Below, piece after piece: positions 1 to 5,850 of a DNA stretch of 14,762 nt. A model generated the notes under the pieces. It saw nothing but the letters and a program-made list of their open reading frames with translations. It searched no databases and had not been told where the DNA came from. The stretch's first letter is position 1; every line of letters starts with the position of its first letter. The stretch is taken from NCBI GenBank assembly GCA_046263195.1, contig JBHELG010000129.1, positions 1-14,762 of the forward strand, written 5' to 3'. A program made the position numbers and the translations under genes. The stretch comes from JBHELG01 sp046263195 (GTDB lineage Bacteria; Actinomycetota; Nitriliruptoria; Nitriliruptorales; JAHWKO01).

Positions 1-258
1 AGCAAGCTCCCTAAGCAGCCCACGCTCGGTCGGCTCCGCTGTTCGACAGTCGACGGCAACCACAGCCACGCCAAGGCGCCGGGCAGCATCGGCAAACGCA
101 TCCACCAGAGCCGTCTTGCCGATCCCACCCAGGCCGTGAACCACGACGACTAGGGGACCCTCGTCCTGCAGCAGCTCGAGCAGCACGGCCTGTTCCTGCT
201 CGCGTCCGACCAGGTACGCGCCGCTGCGCTCGGCGAGCATGTCGCCGACGGTCCGCAT
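1..258 (-). CDS. P-loop ATPase / putative regulator, N-terminal part (runs off left edge)
   Basis: Partial gene of 86 codons, reading leftwards out of the window with no stop. The ATG at 258 is preceded by GAGGGGG four bases upstream, which decides this start over the out-of-frame ATG at 275. The protein opens with about 14 residues, then LVGREQEQAVLLELL, typical of the first helix of AAA_16/NB-ARC type modules, then a hydrophobic strand and a clear Walker A motif, HGLGGIGKTALV, at about residues 43-54. This layout (VGRE box, then GxxGxGKT within 40 residues) is known from large LuxR/MalT-like and other STAND regulators and from tetratricopeptide ATPases in actinomycetes. Walker B, sensor and output domains lie outside the window, so which subfamily it belongs to cannot be told. 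ATP binding is well supported; a regulatory role is inferred. Confidence 0.75.
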   Translation of the reverse strand, partial: MRTVGDMLAERSGAYLVGREQEQAVLLELLQDEGPLVVVVHGLGGIGKTALVDAFADAARRLGVAVVAVDCRTAEPTERGLLRELA

Positions 259-548
259 GAAGCCCCCTCTTTCATGTTGTCGTCGCTTCGGCTACTTCCT
301 TGGCGAAGCGGATGGAGTTCGCCGGCCCATCGCGGTGAACGCCTCTTGGACGTCGCGGCGCCACAGCCCGATGTTGCGCGGTCAAACCTGCCCGGCCAGT
401 TGCCGTGGTGCCGTCAGCTGGCGGTCGAGGGCCTGATCGCACGGTTCGCCATCACTGCAACGCGTCCAGGCGCGAGCGCATCATGCAGGCGATCGGCGCG
501 GTCGCCGGACCCGCGGCGAAACGTAGCGAACCAGGCGGCGAGCGCGAA
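259..548. other. Non-coding gap upstream of the ATPase gene
   Basis: About 290 bases between the ATPase start and the terminator hairpin of the next leftward gene. Open frames here on both strands have no ribosome binding site and no recognisable protein. It presumably holds the promoter of the leftward ATPase gene, but I could not pick out convincing -35/-10 boxes. Nothing else is seen. Confidence 0.5.
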
Positions 549-574
549 CCGCCCGCCCATTTCGGGGCGGGCGG
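549..574 (-). terminator. Strong GC hairpin after the secreted-protein gene
   Basis: Perfect 10-bp inverted repeat, CCGCCCGCCC at 549-558 and GGGCGGGCGG at 565-574, with a 6-base loop. It lies 12 bases beyond the stop codon of the leftward gene ending at 587. There is no U-tract on the minus strand, which is common for actinobacterial terminators. Termination is inferred from position and stem strength. Confidence 0.6.
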
Positions 575-586
575 CTACCCCCGGAA

Positions 587-1237
587 TCAGCTCACGCTGT
601 GCCCCTGGATATTCATCTCGATCCGAGCCGCGGTGATCGGGCCAGTCAGGCAATTTCCCTTGGTGGGAATGAACACGAAGTCCCCCATCCAACTCGTCTG
701 CCGGTCAGCGCTGCTGGCCTCGACATCCCCTCGGCGGTTGAAGAGAGATTGCTCATACGTTCCTTGCTCCTTCGCCGGTCCTCCATCGGTGGGAAGCGTG
801 AAGGAGTATGTTCCTGGGCCCGATACGTTGAGGCAGGTGTCTCCGAGTGGCGAGCTCTCGCCGTAGCGTCCCGCGACGCTGATCGTGCCGAGCCCTGTGA
901 CGGTGCGACCCCGGTAGAGCCCCTGGCAATCCCACGTGCCCCGCTCACCGCCGGTGGTGTAGCTGCCCTCGCTAGGCGTCAGCGACAGACCGGGGGTGAC
1001 GGTCACGTCGAACACGGCGCTGCACTTGAGTTGGGTACGCGACGACGCCTGCGCTGGCACGGGAAGTGTCGTGCCCAACAGCAAGCAAGCAAGTGCGACA
1101 ACGAGGCTTCTCAACGGTATGGGGCTCTCACTCCACTTCGAAGCGGCTGGTAACCGGCGGGTATCGGGTCTCGAAGCAAGACCCCATTTCACTGGGGGGT
1201 TTTCGCCGAGCATCCGGAGACTGTTGGGGTCCATCAT
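587..1237 (-). CDS. Secreted protein of unknown function
   Basis: I do not recognise a family. The 216-residue reading has a hydrophobic export segment at residues 42-65 (RSLVVALACLLLGTTLPVPA, then QA-SS as a signal peptidase I site). The mature part of about 150 residues is rich in Gly, Thr and Ser, looks beta-stranded, and has four Cys (in LKCS, WDCQ, DTCL and GNCL), enough for two disulphides. The start is ambiguous. ATG-ATG at 1237/1234 directly follows AAGGAGA and sits 18 bases after the upstream gene, favouring an operon start, but it places 41 residues before the signal peptide. An in-frame TTG at 1114 with GGAGTGAGAG upstream would give a textbook 175-residue preprotein. The upstream neighbour is a YdhR-like protein. 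An extracytoplasmic location is well supported; function is unknown. Confidence 0.65.
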   Translation of the reverse strand: MMDPNSLRMLGENPPVKWGLASRPDTRRLPAASKWSESPIPLRSLVVALACLLLGTTLPVPAQASSRTQLKCSAVFDVTVTPGLSLTPSEGSYTTGGERGTWDCQGLYRGRTVTGLGTISVAGRYGESSPLGDTCLNVSGPGTYSFTLPTDGGPAKEQGTYEQSLFNRRGDVEASSADRQTSWMGDFVFIPTKGNCLTGPITAARIEMNIQGHSVS

Positions 1238-1254
1238 TTCTCCTTGTCGCCGGT

Positions 1255-1605
1255 CTACACGGCAAGGGCGCTACGCAGCAGGCGTTGCAGTTCCGTAGCC
1301 TTAACAAAGCCGCGCGTGACACGGGTCGGTTTCTCGATCACCTCGAAGTCACTGGACACCACATCTGTGAACTGCGGGCTGGTCACGAAGGACTGCCAAA
1401 GGTCGCTGTTGAGGTAGTCCTGCATCGCATCCCGGTCCGTCCAAGTCTTGACCCCCCCGTAACGCCCCCTGCCTGGGTCGTGCAGCCACACCTTCGAGAT
1501 CAGACCGGGCACGGCGGCATAGGCGGCGGCGTCCTCATTGCAGCCCGCCAGGAACTCCTCGTCCGTGAGACCCTTCAGGCGGAAGCTCACGATCTGGATG
1601 TGCAT
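1255..1605 (-). CDS. YdhR-like / antibiotic biosynthesis monooxygenase (ABM) family protein
   Basis: A 116-residue protein, the usual size for single-domain dimeric alpha/beta-barrel proteins. It begins MHIQIVSFRLKGLTDEEF, followed by a helix ending AVPGLISKVWL, then GRGRYGGVKTWTDRDAMQDYL and a C-terminal helix and strand. The pattern of I-V-F strand, PGL-x-x-K turn and GG-x-x-x-W-x-d strand is characteristic of YdhR (putative mono-oxygenase) and related ABM-fold proteins. The family is small, cytoplasmic and dimeric; true substrates are mostly unknown, so oxygenase activity is a family guess. The start is supported by AGGAG seven bases before the ATG. It is the first gene of a probable two-gene leftward unit; only 17 bases separate its stop from the start of the secreted protein. 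Its upstream side is the transposon-like scar. Confidence 0.75.
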   Translation of the reverse strand: MHIQIVSFRLKGLTDEEFLAGCNEDAAAYAAVPGLISKVWLHDPGRGRYGGVKTWTDRDAMQDYLNSDLWQSFVTSPQFTDVVSSDFEVIEKPTRVTRGFVKATELQRLLRSALAV

Positions 1606-2136
1606 AACCGTCTCCTATCTCTGATCAGCTGGCGTAGACGGTACGCAGCCGCCAGCCAATTCCATGAGGTTTCCCTGAGAACCAGATGAGAACTAGTGAC
1701 CGCTGGAGTGTCGCCTGCCATGAGCATGGGACCACCCTGGGGGGGTTCTGCCAGGAGTATGGGACCACGTGTTTGCCAGTGATGGGACCAGCTGGGGTTC
1801 TCCGGTTTCCGGTCGCCTGACCAGTTCAGTCCGCGCCTGTCGTCGAGCCGACGGAGGGCGCGTGGCCTACCGGGAGGTGATGTCTTCGCCCTGAGCGCTG
1901 ACGACGCAGGATGAGTGCATTCGCAGGCGCCAAGGTTGGCGTAGGTCCGCGGTCAGGGCGGATCTCAGGAGGCGACCAGGTCCGCGGGTGGACGGTTTGG
2001 GAAGGTGTCAGGTGCGGAGGCGTTTCGAACTCACCCCCGCATGAACGTCGTTGCAATTAACGTGCACGCTGCTCGCGAGGAGACTGAATCTGAGGCTCCC
2101 ATCTCTGCGATCGCCCCTTTCGAGTGACATTCGTGC
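1606..2136. other. Non-coding recombination scar between ydhR-like gene and truncated comM
   Basis: About 530 bases without a convincing gene. It holds the direct repeats at 1716-1800 and, further right, sequence with no comM or yraN coding on either strand. A 28-codon ORF at 2041-2127 is in frame with the comM remnant but stops nine bases before homology begins and resembles nothing. A 44-codon leftward ORF starting at 1721 overlaps the next gene start and is also unconvincing. A 10-bp direct repeat (AGGTCCGCGG at about 1942 and 1978) is too short to interpret. The segment is best read as debris at a rearrangement or insertion junction. Confidence 0.55.
1716..1800. repeat. Three direct repeats around ATGGGACCA, candidate IS21-type element end
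   Basis: Three copies of a 17-20 base unit, TGCCA-N3-5-ATGGGACCA, start at 1716, 1749 and 1774. The first and third extend further (TGGGG followed by TTCT). Multiple short repeats at each terminus are a known hallmark of IS21-family elements, so this may be one end of such an element. No istA/istB-like gene lies beside it and no matching inverted end occurs in the window, so it would be a solo remnant. The family assignment is inference; the repeats themselves are plain in the sequence. Confidence 0.5.
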
Positions 2137-2778
2137 AGTCTCGGCCATCGTGGCGTGCTGTTCATCGACGAACTTCTCGAGGTGCCCCGGTGGATTCTCG
2201 ATGCCCTCCGCCAGCCGCTGGAGCAGGGCGCCGTGACGGTCGTGCGGGCCCGTGCGGCGGTGCGCTTCCCCGCGAAGGTCCTGCTCGTGGCGGCTGCCAA
2301 TCCTTGCCCCTGCGGGCACTTGGGCGATCCTCGTCGGGAGTGTCGCTGTCGTTCGGACCTCATCGAGCGTTATCGAGGGCGGCTGTCCGGTCCCCTGTTG
2401 GACCGTATCGATCTGCAGGTCCAACTCGAGCCGGTCGAACCGGCGCGGCTGCTCGGACCGGCCGACGCTGAGTCGAGTGGCGCCGTGGCCGCTCGAGTTC
2501 TTGCTGCCCGCGCAAACTCGACCGAGCGCTGGGGAACGGACGTCACCGTCGCCGACGCTCCCCTCGAACGTCTGAGAGCCACCTGCTCGAGTGCGGCGCT
2601 TGGCGCGCTCGGGCGCGCCGTGGACTTGCTGGGATTGTCTGCGCGAGGGTTCGACCGTTGCCTCCGAGTAGCGCGAACGCTCGCCGACCTCGAGGGCGCA
2701 TCGACGGTGGACTCCGGCCACGTAGATGAGGCGCTCGCATATCGTCTCCCACCTGCTCGCGCGTGGCTGTCGGCGTGA
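2137..2778 (+). pseudogene. comM: ComM/YifB Mg-chelatase-like AAA+ ATPase, N-terminally truncated
   Basis: Homology starts abruptly at SLGHRGVLFIDEL (2137 onward), the Walker B region of ComM/YifB, and continues to a normal C-terminus: QPLEQGAVTVVRARA, the Cys cluster NPCPCG...CRCR, the LSGPLLDRIDL arginine-finger segment and the helical Mg_chelatase C-terminal domain. About 213 residues remain of a family length near 500. The Lon-like S5 domain and the Walker A nucleotide-binding loop are missing, and an in-frame TGA lies at 2125-2127, nine bases before homology begins. The only starts are internal (GTG at 2155). ComM is a hexameric branch-migration helicase that helps integrate transformed DNA; without Walker A this copy cannot be a normal ATPase. 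Its stop overlaps the dprA start by 16 bases, as in an intact operon. The retained reading frame suggests a recent loss or an assembly join. Confidence 0.8.
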
Positions 2779-3935
2779 CCCGCGGCGGCGCATGGGCTCG
2801 TGTGGCTGCCCCGGGGACGGACCCGGCTCTGCTCGCCCGTGTGGTGGCGCGACTCGCCGGCCCGCGTGGCGACCCTCGCACCCTGGCGCGTGAGGCGACC
2901 ACTCACGATCTGAGGCTGCCGCTGGCCCCTGGCGTCCAAGACACGCTCCCGACCTCCACCCGTCGACTGCTTGAAGTCCTCGCCCCTACCCCGACGCCCA
3001 CGACTGCTTCTGCGGCCCAGGAAGTGGCCCGGCGATGGGCGCGGCTCGGTGTCCGTGCCGCGCTCGTCGGTGATCCCGCCTACTCCCGCCGTCTGGCGGC
3101 AGGTTGGCCCGCCAGTGGTGCCCCGCCCCTGGTGGCCTGGCGTGGCGGGGCGCTCGGGCCGCCCGATGCCCCGTCGGTTGCGATCGTCGGAGCGCGACGC
3201 GCCAGCTCCTACGGGACAGGGATCGCGGCCTGGCTCGCGGCTGCCGCGGCGGGAGCGGGCGCTGTGGTTGTGAGCGGCGGTGCGGTAGGGGTCGACGCGG
3301 CTGCTCACGAAGCAGCACTCGCGGGGAGGGGTGCCACTGTGGTCGTGCTCGGCTGCGGTCACGACGTGGCCTATCCGAGGGCGCATGCACACCCGGGCGG
3401 GCTGTTCGAGCGCATCCTGAGCGGCGGCGGATGGCTCCTCTCAGAGCTGCTGCCCGATGCGCCCGCCACTCCTCCGCATGTCCTGGCCCGTAACAGGCTC
3501 GTGGCCGGCCTCGCTGACGCGGTCGTCGTCGTCGAGGGCGGCGCCCGCTCAGGTGCTCTACGCACCGCTGCTGTCGCTGCCGAAATTGGTATTCCGGTGC
3601 TCGCGGTTCCGGGGGACGTGGGAAGGCCAGGCTCGATGGCACCCCATCGCCTCCTCTCCGAAGGAGCGGCACCCTGCACGAGCCCCGCCGATCTCCTCAC
3701 TGCCGTCGGACTCGGCGAGGAGCCCGGTGAGGACCGCACATCGGGCAGTGTTCTGCCACCAGCCGTTCGCAGCGAGCTCGTACGCCTCTGGCCTCGGGCG
3801 ATCCTGGTGGGAAAGCTTGCCGAGAAGACCCGGCTCCACACCGGCGAGCTGCTCGCCGCCCTCACACGGGCCCGTCTCGCCGGGGAGGTCGCCGAAGGCG
3901 TCGAGGGCGTGCGTCTCACGCGCGCCCCACGCTGA
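2763..3935 (+). CDS. dprA: DNA-processing protein DprA/Smf
   Basis: A 390-residue protein with the DprA Rossmann-like core at about residues 135-330: VAIVGARRASSYG, VVVSGGAVGVDAAAHEAAL, VVLGCGHDVAYPRAH, LLSELLPDAPATPP, ARNRLVAGLADAVVVVEGG, RSGALRTA and IPVLAVPGDVG. The N-terminal part is a helical SAM/HhH-like region, and the last 60 residues look like the DprA winged helix. DprA binds incoming single-stranded DNA and loads RecA. The GTG at 2763 lies inside the comM reading frame (16-base overlap), implying translational coupling. The usual SGxArGID motif reads SGGAVGVD and the usual GcN segment reads GSMAPHR; both are mild variants and all core blocks are present. The gene appears intact although its upstream partner is truncated, so it may now depend on a promoter created by or outside the rearrangement. 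Confidence 0.95.
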   Translation: MAVGVTRGGAWARVAAPGTDPALLARVVARLAGPRGDPRTLAREATTHDLRLPLAPGVQDTLPTSTRRLLEVLAPTPTPTTASAAQEVARRWARLGVRAALVGDPAYSRRLAAGWPASGAPPLVAWRGGALGPPDAPSVAIVGARRASSYGTGIAAWLAAAAAGAGAVVVSGGAVGVDAAAHEAALAGRGATVVVLGCGHDVAYPRAHAHPGGLFERILSGGGWLLSELLPDAPATPPHVLARNRLVAGLADAVVVVEGGARSGALRTAAVAAEIGIPVLAVPGDVGRPGSMAPHRLLSEGAAPCTSPADLLTAVGLGEEPGEDRTSGSVLPPAVRSELVRLWPRAILVGKLAEKTRLHTGELLAALTRARLAGEVAEGVEGVRLTRAPR

Positions 3936-3983
3936 GCTAACCGACGTCGCGCCCCCCAGCATGAAGCGGGAAGCGACGCGACA

Positions 3984-4232
3984 TCACAGGGGTCCGCGCC
4001 GCAACGACGCTCTCGAAACGACCCTACCCCCGCAATCGAATTCGACGTTCATCTCGAGGATGCGGCCCGATGCGGCCCTCCGCTGCGCCCGACCCTCCTC
4101 GACGCGACTCATGATCTCGGCATGACAGGAATCACAGAGCCCCACCTGCGATGTCGCCTCGCGGCGGCAGCCATGCCCCGTCGTCCCCGACGCCCAGCAG
4201 CGCCGATCTGAGGCGACGTCATCGAACTTCAC
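3984..4232 (-). CDS. Small Cys-rich hypothetical protein
   Basis: An 82-residue ORF, convergent with dprA. Residues 12-40 hold a C-x9-C-x9-C-x2-C-H arrangement (CWASGTTGHGC, then GLCDSCH), resembling short metal-binding segments in which Cys pairs flank a Gly/Arg-rich turn. It is followed by a charged helix and a short C-terminal strand ending near CGGRVV. The arrangement suggests a structural zinc site, but no named family is recognised. The start is a GTG at 4232 with only a weak GAGG touching it, so the gene may be leaderless or start differently. The clear reading frame and spaced Cys residues favour a real gene over chance; confidence is moderate. Confidence 0.5.
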   Translation of the reverse strand: MKFDDVASDRRCWASGTTGHGCRREATSQVGLCDSCHAEIMSRVEEGRAQRRAASGRILEMNVEFDCGGRVVSRASLRRGPL

Positions 4233-4363
4233 CTCATGCGCGTCGTCGCTCAGAACACCGCCTCCTTCGCGGTCACACGAGACCTGCTCCCGAGAATAGT
4301 GCTGGGGGAGTGGGCTTGGCCCCTGGTGCGGGTCCGAAAGGCGGTTGGCGCATCACCCGGCTG

Positions 4364-4813
4364 TCAGTCGGCCCGCCTCCTCGCCCGGCCGCCCCGCCGC
4401 CTCAGCTCGATCGCCGGACAGCGGTCCATGACCACCTCGAGGCCCGCGCGGCGGGCACGCTGCGCCGCAGCATCGTCGATGACGCCCAGCTGCAGCCATA
4501 CCGCCTTCGCGCCGATCGCGATCGCCTCGTCGACGTGTCGTCCCGCCTCCTCGGAGCGTCGAAAGATGTCGACGACGTCCACCTCGACCTCTTCGGGAAT
4601 CGAGGTGAGGTCCGGGTAGCAGCGCATCCCCCGCACCTCGTCAGCGTTCGGGTTCACCGGAATCACGTGGTAACCGTGCTCGAGGAGAACGCGGATAACC
4701 CCGTTGCTCGGACGCCTCTCGTCCGGGGACGCGCCTACGACCGCGAACGTCTGACAGCGATCGAGGATCCGGTCCACCGTCGCGGTCACGTTGTTCGGGC
4801 TCATCGGGACCAA
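4364..4813 (-). CDS. CoA-binding domain protein, YccU type
   Basis: A protein of about 149 residues with a Rossmann-type CoA-binding fold: TFAVVGASPDERRPSNGV (nucleotide-binding loop), LLEHGYHVIPVNPNADEVRG, VDVVDIFRRSEEAGRHVDEA, IGAKAVWLQLGVI and AGLEVVMDRCPAIE. This closely follows the E. coli YccU/HcgO-like pattern, including the DIFR-x-SE and WLQLGV blocks. The family binds coenzyme A or a related nucleotide; a physiological reaction is not established. A TTG at 4813 has GGAGGAG at ideal spacing, so I chose it; the ATG at 4804 and GTG at 4828 are alternatives and change only the first residues. The C-terminus ends in an Arg-rich tail. It stands alone, with rpf upstream in the same direction after a gap of about 125 bases. 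Confidence 0.88.
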   Translation of the reverse strand: MVPMSPNNVTATVDRILDRCQTFAVVGASPDERRPSNGVIRVLLEHGYHVIPVNPNADEVRGMRCYPDLTSIPEEVEVDVVDIFRRSEEAGRHVDEAIAIGAKAVWLQLGVIDDAAAQRARRAGLEVVMDRCPAIELRRRGGRARRRAD

Positions 4814-4939
4814 GCGGACTCCTCCCACTCCAGAGCCACCGGGGCCTCTTCGACGCCGACGTTCGACTCGTAACAGTAACCCGCGCCCGGTCGGCCGCCT
4901 TCCGGAGTACTGGTTGCGTTCGCCACGCGGGCAGGGAGG

Positions 4940-5509
4940 TCAACGGAGCCCGAGCTTGCGACTGCATCGCGGCCAGGCGCTCCAGCCCTGAGAGGCGAGT
5001 ACCCGCTCGGCCACCTCGATCTGGTGGCCCTTCGATGCCAGCCCGGCATGGGCCGGCATGTTCGGCCGGCGATAAGCGTCCCAGGTGCCTGGGTGAAAAT
5101 TGAGACCGCCCTCGAAGCCCCCTCCGCCGCTCCCGGCCCCGTAATTCCATCGGGCGGAGTTCTCGATCGGCTTGCCATTGGAATCCCAGCTGCCCGACTC
5201 ACAGTCGGCGAGCCGGTCCCAGTGGCTGCGCGGTCTCTCTGCCAGGCGGTCCTTGGGGTCGATCCGGGGGATCGGAACGCGGACCGGCGAGCGATCGACG
5301 GGGGTCTGCGGGGCTCCCGCGATCTGCTTGCTGGCGGCACGCATTCGAATGCTCCCCTCGCCCGGCTGTTTCCTGCTCGCATGCGCCGGGGACACCACGA
5401 GTGCCGTCAGCGCCACGCCGGTGACAACCCCGGCGAGGTTCGGAGGCCGGGGAGATTTGGCGTGACGGAGCCGGCTACGGACCTGAATACGCGCGACAGC
5501 ATGAGGCAT
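4940..5509 (-). CDS. Resuscitation-promoting factor-like transglycosylase
   Basis: A 189-residue exported protein. A basic N-terminus is followed by a hydrophobic signal segment at about 24-44 ending PAHA-S. A Pro/Arg-rich linker leads to the Rpf catalytic domain at about 96-189: HWDRLADCESGSWD, GGLNFHPGTWDAY, ASKGHQIEVAERVLASQGW and AWPRCSRKLGL. Glu104 in CESG is the expected catalytic acid, and Cys103/Cys182 the conserved disulphide pair. Rpf proteins cleave peptidoglycan and promote exit from dormancy in actinomycetes. The loop between CESG and GGLNF is longer than in mycobacterial Rpfs and Gly-rich (about residues 107-133). The ATG at 5509 has GGAG eight bases upstream. It is divergent from the DUF4015 lipoprotein gene. 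No LysM or G5 domain is present, so this is a short secreted form. The assignment is secure. Confidence 0.93.
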   Translation of the reverse strand: MPHAVARIQVRSRLRHAKSPRPPNLAGVVTGVALTALVVSPAHASRKQPGEGSIRMRAASKQIAGAPQTPVDRSPVRVPIPRIDPKDRLAERPRSHWDRLADCESGSWDSNGKPIENSARWNYGAGSGGGGFEGGLNFHPGTWDAYRRPNMPAHAGLASKGHQIEVAERVLASQGWSAWPRCSRKLGLR

Positions 5510-5850
5510 AGGGGTATCTCCCGAGAGGATGGTGTCGCGGCAGGCCGCCGGCGCCCGACGCCCCGTCGGCGCCTACAGTGCGGCTACCGCTAACTCTTGC
5601 GAGCGCAGGTTGCCCTCTGCTCATGCCGCCTGTCGAAGGCAGACCATGACAAAAACGGCAAAACTGACGTCAGGATCGGACAATCTGGTCTTCCATGCGC
5701 GCTGGACGCACGATCTGGTAGCTCCACCCCTGGAGGTTCGCCCCCTCCCCAGCGTCCTCGGAACGGTTTGGGGGTGGCCAGTGCAATGACTATCGTGGGC
5801 CGCCGCGCGCCGACGGACAGGTGCGTCGGGCAAGCTCCTGGGGGCTCACC
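5510..5850. other. Divergent intergenic region between rpf-like and DUF4015 genes
   Basis: About 340 bases between two outward-facing gene starts, so it should hold both promoters. An A-rich patch lies at 5649-5665, next to the palindrome CTGACGTCAG at about 5663-5672, and a strong hairpin at 5550-5573. Short ORFs on both strands have no ribosome binding site or recognisable product. I checked for the ydaO/c-di-AMP riboswitch often found before rpf genes and could not see its core. Confidence 0.5.
5550..5573 (-). promoter_or_regulatory. Hairpin in probable 5' leader of the rpf-like gene
   Basis: GGCGCC-GACG pairs with CGTC-GGCGCC, giving 10 bp with a one-base bulge at 5556 and a 3-base loop. 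It lies about 40 bases before the rpf-like start on the leftward transcript. It has no U-tract. It may be a leader structure or only GC-rich chance; function is not known. Confidence 0.3.

Noticed and set aside
1190..1208. ACCCC...GGGGT followed by TTTT, terminator-like on the plus strand
   Set aside because: Only a 5-bp stem, no plus-strand gene ends nearby, and it lies inside the leftward secreted-protein frame.
2041..2127. 28-codon ORF in frame with the comM remnant
   Set aside because: Stops nine bases before comM homology starts, has no match to the ComM N-terminus and no ribosome binding site; probably chance.
5510..5850. Possible c-di-AMP (ydaO) riboswitch before the rpf-like gene
   Set aside because: The conserved core segments could not be found on either strand.
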